Shown: positions 1-31,972 of the stretch, piece by piece | Numbering within the stretch: position 1 is the first letter of the stretch | Layout: every line of letters begins with the position of its first letter | Assembly: GCA_019614645.1 (NCBI GenBank) | Contig: JABWDB010000046.1 | Coordinates: forward strand, 1,502,001-1,566,000 | Length of the DNA: 64,000 nt | Source of the DNA: Stratiolaelaps scimitus | Taxonomy: Eukaryota; Arthropoda; Arachnida; Mesostigmata; Laelapidae | Direction of reading: 5' to 3' | The notes under the pieces: model-generated | The model's database searches: none | Seen by the model: only the letters and a program-made list of their open reading frames with translations | Told to the model about the DNA's origin: nothing | Made by a program: the position numbers and the translations under genes

Positions 1-2407
1 TCACGACCACGAGCTGGTAGTTGAGGTGCAGTTTCTTTTGTCTTTATCTAAGCCTTTGAAGGCTGACATATAGCGGGCAGCTTTTGTCTTGACGAACACC
101 AAATATGACTCACTTGACAAGGAGACTCACATCCATTGCTCTCCGCCCCGATACTAAAATTGCTTAACAAATGTGGGAACACTTTGTTGGTCTAATGAAC
201 CCTTGAAGACTAACCCACTTAAACTTGATGTTAGAGCATATGTACATCGAGCGACTAGTAGAATTTAAATGGTTATCAAATGTTACAATTGCCTCGTTGG
301 GCGCACACGGCCCCCTCACTGCGAGCTTCCTCGAAGGGGTCTACCCATAGGCTGACCCGCGCCACCGGGGACAAGCGCGCATGATCTTCCCTTCTGCAAC
401 GCCTCGGTCCCTCGCTTTGCAGAGGCAGAGAGGCAATGTCATCGCCTTCCTCGGGACAATGTCGCCCTCAGCCCCGATCCCTAGCAAATCCCCCCCCAAA
501 TAATCCCACATTACGTTGTCTTGTTTCGATCGTAATTAAATTCTGTTATTTCATATCGCGCCAGATGAGGGAGTTGCGAATCTAGTCGAATCCACATTGA
601 ACAGAGACAACCGCGCGCACCTAAGTTCCGATTGAAAATATCTTTGCCGGGTCCAGCACGGGTTCAACAACGAGCTACAATTCACCTGCGATGACCGTGT
701 TATTGTTGTAAGGAACTACAGTATATGTCCTTTTCATTTTATCAGTAATTCAAATTCTGTCAGACGCTTTGGAGAATCTTTGGAGTTCTTTATCATCTTT
801 CTTTATCTGAAGATTCTTGCCAGGTACGACTAAAGAAGAGAATAAGCAAAGGTGACCCCGACAGGTCCTCCTCATAGTAATACAAAAAAGGTTAAGAGCT
901 GAGGCCTGTCAGCTAGGGGAACAGCTGAGGGTCAGCTCGAAAAACAGTTATCAGTAATTCAGTAGGAGAGGCGTTTCGATGCCATAATGATAATTATATT
1001 GGCTATTACCTAACGAAAACGATGAGGCGCTGCAGCGTCTCGAACTCGTAAATCAGACAATCAACTGATCGACTATCGACTATCTCCCGAATCAATCTCC
1101 CAAAGATGCCGACACGGGCGGGCCGATACGTGGACATGAATTTACTATAGCGCGTACGTCGGTCAAGGTGACCTCGTCAAATTGATACGAGAATATTATA
1201 TACGAAACGGGTGAACAGAACTTAGATATATTTCACGTTCAGTGGCGGGTTCAGTTGTCGCCCACCTTTATAATTGACTAATATCCTTCAAAGGCACACA
1301 CAATGCCTCGCAATGGGAATGTGTTGCTGTCGTTTCAAGAACGCACGGCACCTTCGCGTATACGCCTCTTCCCAAAGAAACTTGATTAACTATTTTCTCC
1401 ACTCTCGTCAAATCAAGAAACTAGTTGGAAGCTGAGCTGCACAGCGGTTCAATGGGCTGTATTTTGGCAACGTCACCTGCGTGTGTGGTATGGCCGGAAT
1501 CTAGAAATGAGAATATCTTTTTTTGAGCGGATCGTCTACCATACTCGCTATACGACAGACCACCTTTCGGTGTAGCCTGGCAGGAGGGGCCGTATACAAG
1601 GTTTTTTTTGGCTGATACCACAAGAAAATATCCCCGTCTTTAGCCAGCGGACACTTCTCGGCATCCACTCGTATGACGGTCATGCAACGAGAAATGTGGA
1701 GCGAGGATTTCAGTTCACACCTCCCTGAGACCAGCCAGCCGGCGTAATTTGAACCTGCAACATGGGGTCGATTTATCCAAGCGTCGTCAACTTCTGAAAC
1801 CTTGGCTTGTCCATTCTATTGTTCTAATAGGGGAAAAAGATAGATTGGAAAAATCGCGCAAATGTTTATTTCTGGATCTCGTGGGTGGTTTTTTTTTATA
1901 GTTATATAGCATACATGTAGCATAAGAATAGGGTTCCTTGCTCGAAGGAGCTTGACTGCGGCTGGAACCCTCAAAAACAAATCAACCAGCATGAGCCCCC
2001 TATGCGTTCGATGGTCAGCAGGGCGGATCGTTTTCAAATCGAGGATTTCGTCGAGGGTGACAAATCTGGAACGTTATTCTAGCAATAGCCTTTTGCAGAA
2101 GCAAAACGCCAGGCAAAGCATCGGCGCAAACGCTGGATCAACCCAAACGAAATTCTCGCAGGCTGACACATCGTATCAACCTGCAGAAATCCCACCTCGT
2201 TTTAATCCTCATTCATGGCGTGGTGTTGACTCAACGACCCCCTTTCTCGGGCTGTCATTAGGATTTCGGACGTGATCCGATACGCGAACAAACGTGTTCC
2301 ACAGCGACCATTGTGCTAGAGACGCCATCGATCATTTTCGTGTCTTTCTATCTAGAGTCGTTGCCAGCCCCCTCTCCATTTTTGCTCTGAGATGCCCTGG
2401 CCATCTC
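1..2407. other. gene-free flank left of the histone cluster
   Basis: No coding region could be supported on either strand; open frames are short and have no recognisable composition or splice signals. The segment includes one copy of a dispersed repeat (about 745-945, described separately). Positions 300-480 are more GC-rich than their surroundings, but I see no promoter or exon structure there. Confidence 0.5.
745..945 (+). repeat. dispersed repeat family B, copy 1 (tRNA-derived SINE-like)
   Basis: This stretch shares an ordered series of words with segments near 36305-36545 (inverted) and 49845-50065 (same orientation): a CTGTCAGACGC-like block, AGATTCTTGCCAGGTACGA, an AAGAGAATAAGCAAAGGT-like block, a GACAGGTCCTCCTCATAGTA-like block, then GGTTAAGAGCTGAGGCCTGT. 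The other two copies begin with a tRNA B-box-like motif, so this copy is probably 5' truncated. Exact ends were not determined. Confidence 0.55.
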
Positions 2408-2408
2408 C

Positions 2409-2417
2409 CATAAATAT
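2409..2417 (+). promoter_or_regulatory. TATA-like box of the first H2B gene
   Basis: CATAAATAT lies about 80 bases upstream of the H2B ATG at 2493. A similar CATAAAT lies upstream of the second H2B gene, so the element is shared between the copies. The spacing leaves room for a short histone 5' UTR. Confidence 0.5.
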
Positions 2418-2492
2418 TATAGCTTCATTGTTTCCCGCTCACACTGTGTCGGCGTGTTATTGGCTGGCATCGACCTCGACCACGGCGTCCGG

Positions 2493-2870
2493 ATGGCTCC
2501 AAGCACGTCTGGCAAAGCCGCCAAGAAGGCTGGTGGCAAGGCCCAGAAGCCTGTTAGGTCGACGGAGAAGAAAGGGAAGAAGCGCAGGAGGAAGGAGTCC
2601 TTCTCGATCTACATCTACAAGGTGCTCAAGCAGGTCCACCCGGACACTGGCATCTCGTCGAAGGCGATGTCGATCATGAACTCGTTTGTGAACGACATCT
2701 TCGAGAGGATCGCCGCTGAAGCCTCACGCCTCTCGCACTACAATAAGCGATCGACGATCACCTCGCGGGAGGTTCAGACCGCTGTTCGTTTATTGCTTCC
2801 AGGAGAACTCGCCAAGCATGCTGTTTCGGAAGGCACAAAAGCGGTTACAAAGTACACCGCGTCGAAGTGA
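2493..2870 (+). CDS. H2B: histone H2B (copy 1, intronless)
   Basis: Core histone H2B pairs with H2A and contributes two dimers to each nucleosome in the nucleus. The intronless reading frame gives 125 residues, the normal H2B length. A Lys/Arg-rich tail (residues 1-30) precedes the invariant core: [20 protein letters not shown], the alpha-2 stretch [40 protein letters not shown], and the C-terminal helix ending AVTKYTASK. The frame is open upstream (from about 2454), but the ATG at 2493 gives the conserved H2B N-terminus ([15 protein letters not shown]). It differs from the copy at 6069 in the tail and in one residue near the C-terminus (TASK versus TSSK). No histone stem-loop is recognisable after the stop. 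An AATAAA lies about 240 bases downstream, so it could be a polyadenylated or solitary H2B gene. Confidence 0.97.
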   Translation: MAPSTSGKAAKKAGGKAQKPVRSTEKKGKKRRRKESFSIYIYKVLKQVHPDTGISSKAMSIMNSFVNDIFERIAAEASRLSHYNKRSTITSREVQTAVRLLLPGELAKHAVSEGTKAVTKYTASK

Positions 2871-3112
2871 ACTCGGCAAGTTCGTGATCTTGCGCGACCG
2901 TCGACTGGGACAGTAAGCGTCCGCCTCCTTCCCTTCTCGTCCGCCTTAAATGTCATCTTGGTGAAACACAACCTGTGCGGCTAGGCTTACCATTAGGTGT
3001 CTGGGTGAGTCGTCTGTCTCTGCGAGCAGGTGGAACGTGCATCAAGGGAGATACAGGGGAGACAGTGTTAATCTCAGTTACTCAGGCATACCAGCATATT
3101 ATAGCCTAAATG

Positions 3113-3118
3113 AATAAA
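3113..3118 (+). terminator. possible polyadenylation signal for H2B copy 1
   Basis: AATAAA lies about 240 bases after the H2B stop codon, on the coding strand. It matters only because no histone 3' stem-loop is visible in between. The motif is frequent by chance in AT-rich DNA. Confidence 0.25.
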
Positions 3119-4242
3119 TCCGTTAGAACAAACTGGCTATAGTGAATATCATCAATCACACCATTCATTTCGGCGTACTTACTATGGTTATAAAGGAAGG
3201 AATAAATACCCTGGCGTGTTTCGAACGCCAGTTTCACCTCAACCCTAACGTTGTCCCGATTTGTCGCCACTTACGACGAATGTTGCCGCGCGATAAATGC
3301 TTACGTGCTAGCCCGGCTGCTTGTGAGCGTAACTAAGCAGGTCAATTTTAGCAGCAGTGCTCGTAGTCAGTAGATAAATCAAAAGAGCGTAAAATCAAAA
3401 AAAAAAGGTCAAAAGCGGACCCCACATCCAACTCCATCCAGGTCATTCATTGTGAAAACTATCGTTAATCTATAGTAGAAGAAACAAGTTACGTATCACA
3501 CATCAAGTCGTCCTGGTCCCCGACATTGGGTAGCTGTTGAAAAGTTAGAACGAATGCAACTCCGTGCCTGTGATTCCTGGGCCTTTCGGTTGTATGTTTG
3601 TACTCCGAACCAAGAAGTCCACTTCTCCACTCCATTGATGTCAACTAGTGCAACACCCCTGGCAATAAAATGGAACCATTCTTGCATCCGCATGAAATTT
3701 TTCGACAGCGATCGTGGTGAAGATGATGCCAATACAAATTTCTAAACTAAACCTGTAAACTAAAGGAGCCGTTTCGAAAGAATAACATGCGGCTAACCTA
3801 TACAATATGTATAATATATGTTACTGATAGAATGAGATGTATCCATCATGCTTTAACAGAGAGACGCATCTATTTGTCGATATTTAGCTGTCAACGCTGT
3901 TCGCGCCCGCCGTGCCGGTGCCCGCCGTTGCATCTAGCAGCCGAAAGCCGAGAGGTAAGGATATATGATGGCGCCCCCTGGTAGGAAACAACAACACAAC
4001 GCCAAGATCTGTTCTCGCGATGTTTTCACAATTGTGATGTGCTCGATTTGCACTATTTAACTAGCATAGGGATCTAAATGTGGTGGCGTTGCGAATGCTA
4101 CTATTCTTCCCATAGGCAAATACCCCTCACCACATCAACCCTTAGTCGCATATATATATATATATATTCTTTCGAACGCACGCGTCCGATGCAAAATGGC
4201 CAAACATATTCGAATTGAAAATCGCACTTAACTTATTCCACG

Positions 4243-4272
4243 GAATCACGGTTGTAATTTCAACCGTGATTC
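4243..4272. repeat. perfect 12-bp hairpin
   Basis: GAATCACGGTTG (4243-4254) is followed by the 6-base loop TAATTT and its exact reverse complement CAACCGTGATTC (4261-4272). No gene is adjacent. It may be a remnant of a small inverted-repeat element. Confidence 0.7.
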
Positions 4273-5234
4273 AATACTCAACCGCTATGGCTACGAAACG
4301 AATTAGTCAACTCTCCCTCAAATCTATACTTAGTTTGATGACATAACAATAGCGATATGCCGCTGAATGCACTACGACCAACCGTATCCAAAGAAAAAGC
4401 CTTATCATTTTGTCACAATACAATACAAAATGACTTTATTTCAGCTTCACTTAGTTGTTATTGTTATAGTTACAGCGTCACAATCACACCAGGACTTAAC
4501 TCAACTCAATACTAACTCACGTGGGTATTAAGTATTGTTTTATATATATATATATATTTATGTATATGTATATATATTGTAGTATGATAATAATAATAAT
4601 AATATTAATAGTAATAATAATAATAAAAGGACATAACTAAGTGAGTGCATTACAATGTCACAGAATAATTAAGTGTGGAGGGTGATAATTTTACAGCGCA
4701 GCATCATCATCACAATTAGGTTTCGATTTCATAATCACCATTCGCATATGAAAGCCACTGTTTGCCGCTGAATTTGTCGTCGTTCGGAGATGTTGATCGT
4801 AACACGCGTGTTGGGCATTACATTGTTTTCTGTAGTTGTGTACACTCGGGTGAAACCGCACCGTCCCATCGCCGCGGTGGCACTCCCGAGATTTAACGAA
4901 ACTGTCGGCGCGTCACATCGTCAAATGCAGGGGGAAAAAAAACCAGACAAAACCGCGATTTGTAGGCATAATATCACATATTGATATTTTGACCATCGTC
5001 AATTAGTGACGATCACTGCACCGTCACTTAATGAAATCTCTGTGTGTCTGTGGTCTGTGTCGGTGTGTGTGTGTGTGTGCCTGTCTAGTTTCTTCATTTT
5101 TTGTTGGTTGCATGATGGAGGTCGGGAGGTGGGTGGGTGGGGGGTGGGGGCGGAGAGTTACACAATAGATGAGAGAGACAACTTTCGTTCGAGACCACGC
5201 ACTCGACTCGCAGATCTAACTTGCGGCGACTGAC

Positions 5235-5253
5235 GGCTCTGAAGGGAAGAGCC
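5235..5253 (-). terminator. histone 3' stem-loop-like element of H2A
   Basis: On the H2A coding strand the sequence reads GGCTCT, TCCCTTC, AGAGCC: a 6-bp stem with the canonical metazoan histone stem arms, starting about 65 bases after the H2A stop. Canonical histone stem-loops have a 4-base loop (usually TTTC or similar); this one has 7 bases. Position and stem sequence support the assignment, loop size argues against it. Confidence 0.55.
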
Positions 5254-5317
5254 GAGCCGTTCCCGTCTTGTGTTCCGTCCGATCATTGAATTGATCATCC
5301 CACTTGTCCACACGCGC

Positions 5318-5695
5318 TTACGCCTGCGCCTTCTCCGTCTTCTTCGGCAGTAGCACAGCCTGGATGTTTGGAAGCACGCCACCCTGGGCGATTGTGACGC
5401 CTGACAGAAGCTTGTTCAGCTCCTCGTCGTTGCGGATGGCCAGCTGTAGATGCCTGGGAATGATGCGAGTTTTCTTATTGTCACGGGCGGCGTTACCTGC
5501 CAACTCGAGCACTTCAGCGGCTAGATACTCCAGCACAGCTGCAAGGTAGACGGGAGCGCCGGCTCCTACTCGTTCGGCGTAGTTGCCCTTGCGCAGTAGA
5601 CGATGGATACGGCCGACAGGGAACTGAAGGCCTGCGCGAGAAGACCTAGTCTTCGCCTTGGTCTTCGACTTTCCTCCCTTTCCGCGTCCGGACAT
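5318..5695 (-). CDS. H2A: histone H2A (intronless)
   Basis: Core histone H2A forms the H2A-H2B dimer of the nucleosome. The frame gives 125 residues, normal for replication-type H2A. The N-terminal tail is [20 protein letters not shown], followed by [20 protein letters not shown], the acidic-patch region [40 protein letters not shown], and the tail ending KKTEKAQA. No SQ(E/D)Y motif is present at the C-terminus, so it is not an H2A.X-like form, and the core is not H2A.Z-like. The frame stays open further upstream, but the ATG at 5695 gives the universal MSGRGKGG start. It is transcribed divergently from the H2B at 6069, the classic arrangement for coordinated H2A/H2B expression, and it has a stem-loop-like element at 5235-5253. 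Confidence 0.98.
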   Translation of the reverse strand: MSGRGKGGKSKTKAKTRSSRAGLQFPVGRIHRLLRKGNYAERVGAGAPVYLAAVLEYLAAEVLELAGNAARDNKKTRIIPRHLQLAIRNDEELNKLLSGVTIAQGGVLPNIQAVLLPKKTEKAQA

Positions 5696-6068
5696 GGTCC
5701 TGTTCTGTTGTTTGCTTCGCGTGTACTCGTTAACTAAAGTTCCACACACACCGGCTCAGAGGACTGGCATTACAATGAATCGGCAACTCGTCGCCCTTAT
5801 AAGGGACGCGTGCTGGCTGAACGCGGCCCCGCGCCCTCTCCACCGTGGCGCTGCGACCGCTCGACGATGCCATCGTTGATTGGTCCGTCGACATCTCCTC
5901 TTCGCCCCTCTTGCTCAGGCGGCTCTTGCATCGGCTAGGGAAGCCGCCATAAATTGGTAGACGCCCATAGTGACGCTGAATCTCGCTGGAGTCGTTCGTG
6001 TGCGTAGCCTGCTGTCGGCCTGTAACGTTCATCTAGGAAAGTAGGAGAGACAAAAAAGAGAAACAAGG
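5696..6068. promoter_or_regulatory. divergent H2A/H2B promoter
   Basis: The 373 bases between the two start codons hold a TATA box for H2A (palindromic CCCTTATAAGGG, 5794-5805, about 100 bases from its ATG) and a TATA-like CATAAAT (5948-5954) for H2B. GATTGG (5878-5883) between them is a CCAAT box read on the minus strand. The GC-rich middle section (about 5805-5945) would hold shared activator sites. TATA plus CCAAT architecture is typical of S-phase histone promoters; element assignment is by position and motif only. Confidence 0.75.
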
Positions 6069-6443
6069 ATGCCACCAGCCCCGTCGGGCAAGGCCGTGAA
6101 GAAGGCCGGTAAGGCCCAGAAGAACGTTCGGGCGTCGGACAAGAAGAAGAAGAAGCGCAGGAGGAAGGAGTCCTTCTCGATCTACATCTACAAAGTGCTC
6201 AAGCAGGTCCACCCGGACACCGGCATCTCGTCGAAGGCCATGTCGATCATGAACTCGTTCGTGAACGACATCTTCGAGAGGATCGCCGCTGAAGCCTCAC
6301 GCCTCTCGCACTACAATAAGCGATCGACGATCACCTCGCGGGAGGTTCAGACCGCCGTGAGACTGCTGCTCCCGGGCGAGTTGGCCAAACACGCCGTATC
6401 CGAGGGTACAAAGGCCGTCACCAAGTACACCTCGTCGAAGTAA
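6069..6443 (+). CDS. H2B: histone H2B (copy 2, intronless)
   Basis: A second core histone H2B of 124 residues, divergent from the H2A gene. The tail is [20 protein letters not shown] followed by a run of lysines, resembling arthropod H2B; the fold is residue-for-residue that of the copy at 2493 until the last few residues (TSSK). The ATG at 6069 follows an A-rich leader (AACAAGG) and gives the usual MPP start. About 205 bases of the core differ from copy 1 at only about four sites, whereas the last 87 coding bases differ at more than twenty, mostly synonymous. A hairpin with a 7-base loop lies about 120 bases after the stop. Confidence 0.98.
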   Translation: MPPAPSGKAVKKAGKAQKNVRASDKKKKKRRRKESFSIYIYKVLKQVHPDTGISSKAMSIMNSFVNDIFERIAAEASRLSHYNKRSTITSREVQTAVRLLLPGELAKHAVSEGTKAVTKYTSSK

Positions 6444-6561
6444 GCGAACGGTACTCACATCGTACTCCATCTCGGTCGTCGTGGAATCGTCGTGCGAACA
6501 AATTGTGCGTAGCAATCATGACGCTGAGGAAGAGACACACCCGCAAGCTAACCTAACGCTT

Positions 6562-6580
6562 GGCCCCGTTTCCAGGGGCT
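6562..6580 (+). terminator. possible 3' stem-loop of H2B copy 2
   Basis: GGCCCC, GTTTCCA, GGGGCT forms a 6-bp stem (one G-U pair) with a 7-base loop, beginning 118 bases after the H2B stop. It is not the canonical sequence and is somewhat distant, but its geometry matches the stem-loop-like element of the neighbouring H2A gene. Confidence 0.3.
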
Positions 6581-9535
6581 GGCACCAGACTCGTGAAACA
6601 GACCGACCTTACGTGAGCCGTATTGTCCGTGGATTTCTGTAAACTTATTATAACCTGTATATATATACATATATATATCGAGTGCGTACTTGTGGACACG
6701 TATTTACCCCATCGTTTTTTGTGAACTTCTAATTAGCTTAACGGGGGAGTTTGATTGTATCACAGATAACAAACGAAAAAAATTAATAACCCCTGAATTC
6801 TTGCATACTACCTATTTCTATTAGAACCGCTACTGTCGATGGCTCAGTGTCCTTCTCAAGAATAGACAAGGCATAGGAACAACTGGCCAGCCGAACAGGA
6901 AAATCAAATATATGACATCATATATATAAATAAACATATATATATATATATTAATATATATATATATATATATATAGATATATACATTACTTAAAAAATT
7001 TGTAACGTGGATTGTGACTCCATGGACAATAATTCTCTGATTTATTGGTGTAACACAATATTTCTGGTCTGCGAGTTTGGCTGATTGATGATATATGGTC
7101 GAATTAAACGACTCATAAGAGACGGAAAACCCCTTGTAAGAATGTAAATAAATAAAACCCTACGAGGCAAGACAAGTATCAAGCTGTGTACTATTTTCAA
7201 TAATTTTCTATACCGTAAGTCGAACTCTTCATATCGGTAGGCATAACGCAGCAGAAACAGTTGCTACAGCTCGTTCCAGATCACGGGTTAGCAGGCACAC
7301 GACAGTTATGTAAGGTGAGTCGTCTTCGGGGATGAAGCTTCGGTTAATTGAATTCAAATTGATTAAAGGAAACATCGACACAGAACTGTGATTATGCAGA
7401 GCCATCACTCTTATATATGAAATAGCCGTTGTACAGATACACTCTTCTAAACGAACGCATCAATCTTAAATCGATAAATAGGGGCTAATCACAGGCGGAG
7501 TGTTATGTGAGATCATTATGAGTGTCATCATTTTGAGACAATTTCGGTCGGAGACTTACACACGTTCACAAGTAGCTGTCTCGTTCAGGCTTCACACAGG
7601 GACTTGGAGGCGGATAGCGATATCTAAAGCTGTACATCGAAAACCGAAAATGCATGTTGTAACGAGATAAAGTAATGGAAACTATTAAAAAAATATTGTA
7701 CAATATGACGTCCACGAAATATATACCACTATTGTTTGAACCAGCTGTAAAGGAGCTCTCTCATCGAGGGCAGAGACTACCTGCCCCTAAAGCCTGTTTA
7801 ATTAATGTCGCAAATTACGAAAAACAAAACCGAATTCTGACTTCGCTAGTCTCCACGAACGCATTGAATTCGTTAACCCAAAAATCCGGTGCTCATAATC
7901 GGCACCATACTCGAGGGGCGTTCGGTGTCCCGAACGCTTCTTAATGCTTTGGTCAGAATCAAATTCGAAGGAAGCATCTGCAGATATTGTCACAATAGGT
8001 GATTGTCTGGGTAAAAACGAACACCCCGTAAACAAACAAGACAGCGCCATATAAAAAAGCAACAACAATTGTCTCGTAGTGATATCTTACGATATTTAAT
8101 TATGCACCAGTCTCGGTGTATTCCGTTGTTTGCGAAGGTGACGACTTTGTTTACTTGGCATCTGAGGAACGTGTGAATCAGAGATAATGAGCACTCGGAA
8201 GAGTGCTGAATTGTGCTATATTGCCGTAGGCAAACCTTGGTGAAATTCACAATTCGAGTTTGGCAATCATTAATTACAAAAGTCATTAGGAAAATTTCGA
8301 AAGAATAGGAAATCAAACCGGCGATTAGTGAACTCATTAGTTGCACGCAAACGCTATATATATATATATATATAACATCTTGCCATGAATGTATTTCGAT
8401 TATATTCAATTCAGACACAACTTTAGTGTTGAAATTACATAAATCAATTAATACGCACTATCGGACACGATATTCGTCACTCTCGCCCCTGCTTCCCACT
8501 CACAGACAATTAATAAATTTTAATAAACGTTTCTTTCTCAACTCGAGATAATTACAGAGACAGCTCACGAGCAAATAGTAACAAAAATACTTACCTCGTA
8601 AGTTACAGTGATAATAATTATTCTTACAGTGGCGACGTGCATCGCACCTTCATGATACAAGCCAAGGTTGCAATATAATAGTTCTATCTCCTCTATAGTA
8701 TAACAGTATTGACCGAGACACGAGCTTTAACGCGAACATTCATTTTATTCACACTAATTAGTGAAAGCAACATTCTATTTAGATAGAATGCTAATTTGAG
8801 TGTGTCGAATAGCTTTCCTCTAAGTAGGCCTCTCGTTTAGCTCGAAACGACAAAAAAATTGGTAGGATATTTAATTGTTTATTAGCAGTAACAGTAGTCG
8901 AAAACGTACAAGATTTCACGAACAGACGCACATTAATTGTATAACAAACGCTTGTAAAATGTATCTATCTATCCCTTAGTTTAACTGATAAAAGCGAACC
9001 CTGTCGTGGTGGCGACCTGCATTTCGTGTGATCGTCTTTCAGCCGGCTTACTGTCCCAAGTATGTTCGTCGATGTTATCTTGAAGAACTAGCACGAGTCA
9101 GGTGTAATCAGTGAAGTGTTGTATTGCCGGCTTACACGCTTAATTTCTATATGTACGAAGCATCCTGATCAAAGCCGATGAATATCGTCCAAGCCCACAG
9201 GTTGCACCTCGCCTATAACCTAAGCCTTCCGAGTTACTTGAACGTGTTCGATATGGACCCTCTTATCATGTCATTCATTAGTATCTTCCCTTGCTGTTGT
9301 TGCTTTCGACATTCGATCATGCAACGGCGATTTTTCGACCGATTGGTCTCTTAATCCGGTGTATTGGGTCACGTCGCACACACAACCATAGCCAGCCATA
9401 ACTATTCTGTCAATTGGCCCGTCGTCGACTAGGTCCATTGCAAGGCAGCACCCGGATGAAGTTGCTAGCTACCTCTAACAATCGTAACTGACGAACTGGC
9501 GCGATTAAATGGTGATTCGGATGGCGCGATGAAAT
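6581..9535. other. intergenic region between H2B copy 2 and NBAS 3' end
   Basis: No coding region was recognised. It contains TA-rich arrays (about 6657-6680, 6900-6986, 8353-8373) and short palindromes such as CATTCTAT/ATAGAATG near 8771-8790. The right part should carry the NBAS 3' UTR; the first clear minus-strand AATAAA I noticed is the TTTATT at 8878-8883, about 650 bases beyond the NBAS stop. Confidence 0.45.
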
Positions 9536-30449
<20,914 letters not shown>

Positions 30450-31193
30450 TGCCAACAAGGTCTCGAGCTGCGCAACGCCACCGTGGCAATTTCGCGGCAG
30501 TCACAAACGACCACGGAAAAAGTTTGCCGTTCCGAGCCGCACACACACACATACAGTGAACTCTATGGGAAATCAGCCAAACCGGACAGGCTTTCGAACA
30601 CCGACTCATTCGGCTGTCTTCATCGGTGGTGTCAGCCTGCTGAGGCCAACGTAGCACACAGGCTTGTTGGGGAGAGGTGTCGAACACAATGTCAACATTG
30701 AGAGGCTCAACCAACGTCGATTGCCTTAGTTCGTCTGCTTTGAATCAGCTGTGCGCTCGCGCGAACGCGGAAGGCGGTCAGCAGAAACGCGTGCAGCAGC
30801 CAGTGATTATTGTTTGAGTATAAAATTGCGAGAGACGTATCAGTACTGTGAAATGTATATACATATATAAATAACAAAGTATATATATATATATATATAT
30901 ACAGAGTTGAGCGAGATGTGTATACAGAGATGAGAGAGACACCGATCGACACACCTAGAAATCTCGTCCTTTCGCTAAAAATAACAAAAAAAAATAGACG
31001 ACAATGATGTATTCAGTTTGGACTAATTTTACCGGCTCGACAAACCATCCCATTCACGATAATACCGGGCCAATTATCCGTTATATATTCATCTCTCATT
31101 CCAATGGGTGTGGTTTACCCGCTGCATGAACGTCTAGTCAAGGAGGCGTTTTTCAACGAAACAATGAAACGTTGGCTGAGAGTCAGCCCGAAA

Positions 31194-31195
<2 letters not shown>

Positions 31196-31229
<34 letters not shown>
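31196..31229. repeat. (CT)n microsatellite
   Basis: About 34 bases of alternating C and T on the plus strand. Confidence 0.9.
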
Positions 31230-31230
<1 letters not shown>

Positions 31231-31794
31231 ACTCTCTCACAACGAAAAAGGGGGACGGCAGTCAAAAAGCGAGAAACGCTTTTCCTGAATTAGGAAAGAG
31301 GAACACGGAAGTTTTGACTGACTAGGAATAATTCCTCCATCGACGGTAGTGACATGGCGAGTGGTAAAATGGCAATTTTTTTTTGTCTTTGGTCTCTGTA
31401 TCATTTATGGGATTTGATTAAACGTGCGCAGACATCATTGAAACAGTAACGTAAAATAATATTCGCGTGGAACATGTTGTAATCGGGAACTCGGTCCGCG
31501 TGGGGGGAGACTTCGCCGGATGGCATTGAGTAATGCTTTATATTGTATCTATTGTTGGCATTTTTATTACGTGTCTTCTCCGATACATTTGGAACAGGAT
31601 TGGCGGTTAGAACGTGTAAGTGACGATGAAGTGGGTCTTTGCCAAGCAGGCGGAGGGGGGGGGGGGTGAGACATCACCATCGTTTGATTTGGGTTGCTGA
31701 CCCTAGAGAGTCTGTACATGTGAAAGAAACAAAGAACCATACACTATATATATATATAACCCAAGGATAATACATTTTTCAGGGTGACTACTGA

Positions 31795-31972
31795 CAGCCT
31801 TAACCATTTAATTCCGTCCACGGTAGAACTGCTTTCGGCATAAGGCTTCAAAAGCCTTAAAGATCCGTTTAAATGCAAATGTGCTATGGGTCAGGCTCGG
31901 TAGCGTAGTGCATTCATGGATGAGTGTAACATGTAGGTGGACGGGTTCCATCGCCCACACACCATAAGGCCA
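31795..31972 (+). repeat. repeat family C with tRNA-like segment, copy 1
   Basis: A body of ACAGCCTTAACCATTTAATT, CCGTCCACGGTAGAACTGC, TTTCGGCAT and AAATGCAAATGTG is followed by a tRNA-like segment: GGCTCGGTAGCGTAGTGCAT (A-box-like) and, about 50 bases on, GGGTTCCATCGCCC (B-box-like). The body recurs at 36088-36160. Confidence 0.55.

Larger units (their letters stand above)
2871..5234. other. spacer between H2B copy 1 and H2A
   Basis: No gene could be supported. The spacer contains a (TA)n run near 4150-4167, TA- and AAT-rich simple sequence at 4540-4625, a perfect hairpin at 4243-4272, and a GT/GGT-rich tract at about 5060-5155 just beyond the 3' end of the H2A gene. Confidence 0.5.

Noticed and set aside
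2454..2492. N-terminal extension of H2B copy 1
   Set aside because: The frame is open upstream of 2493, but the extension is not histone-like and the ATG at 2493 matches the family start.
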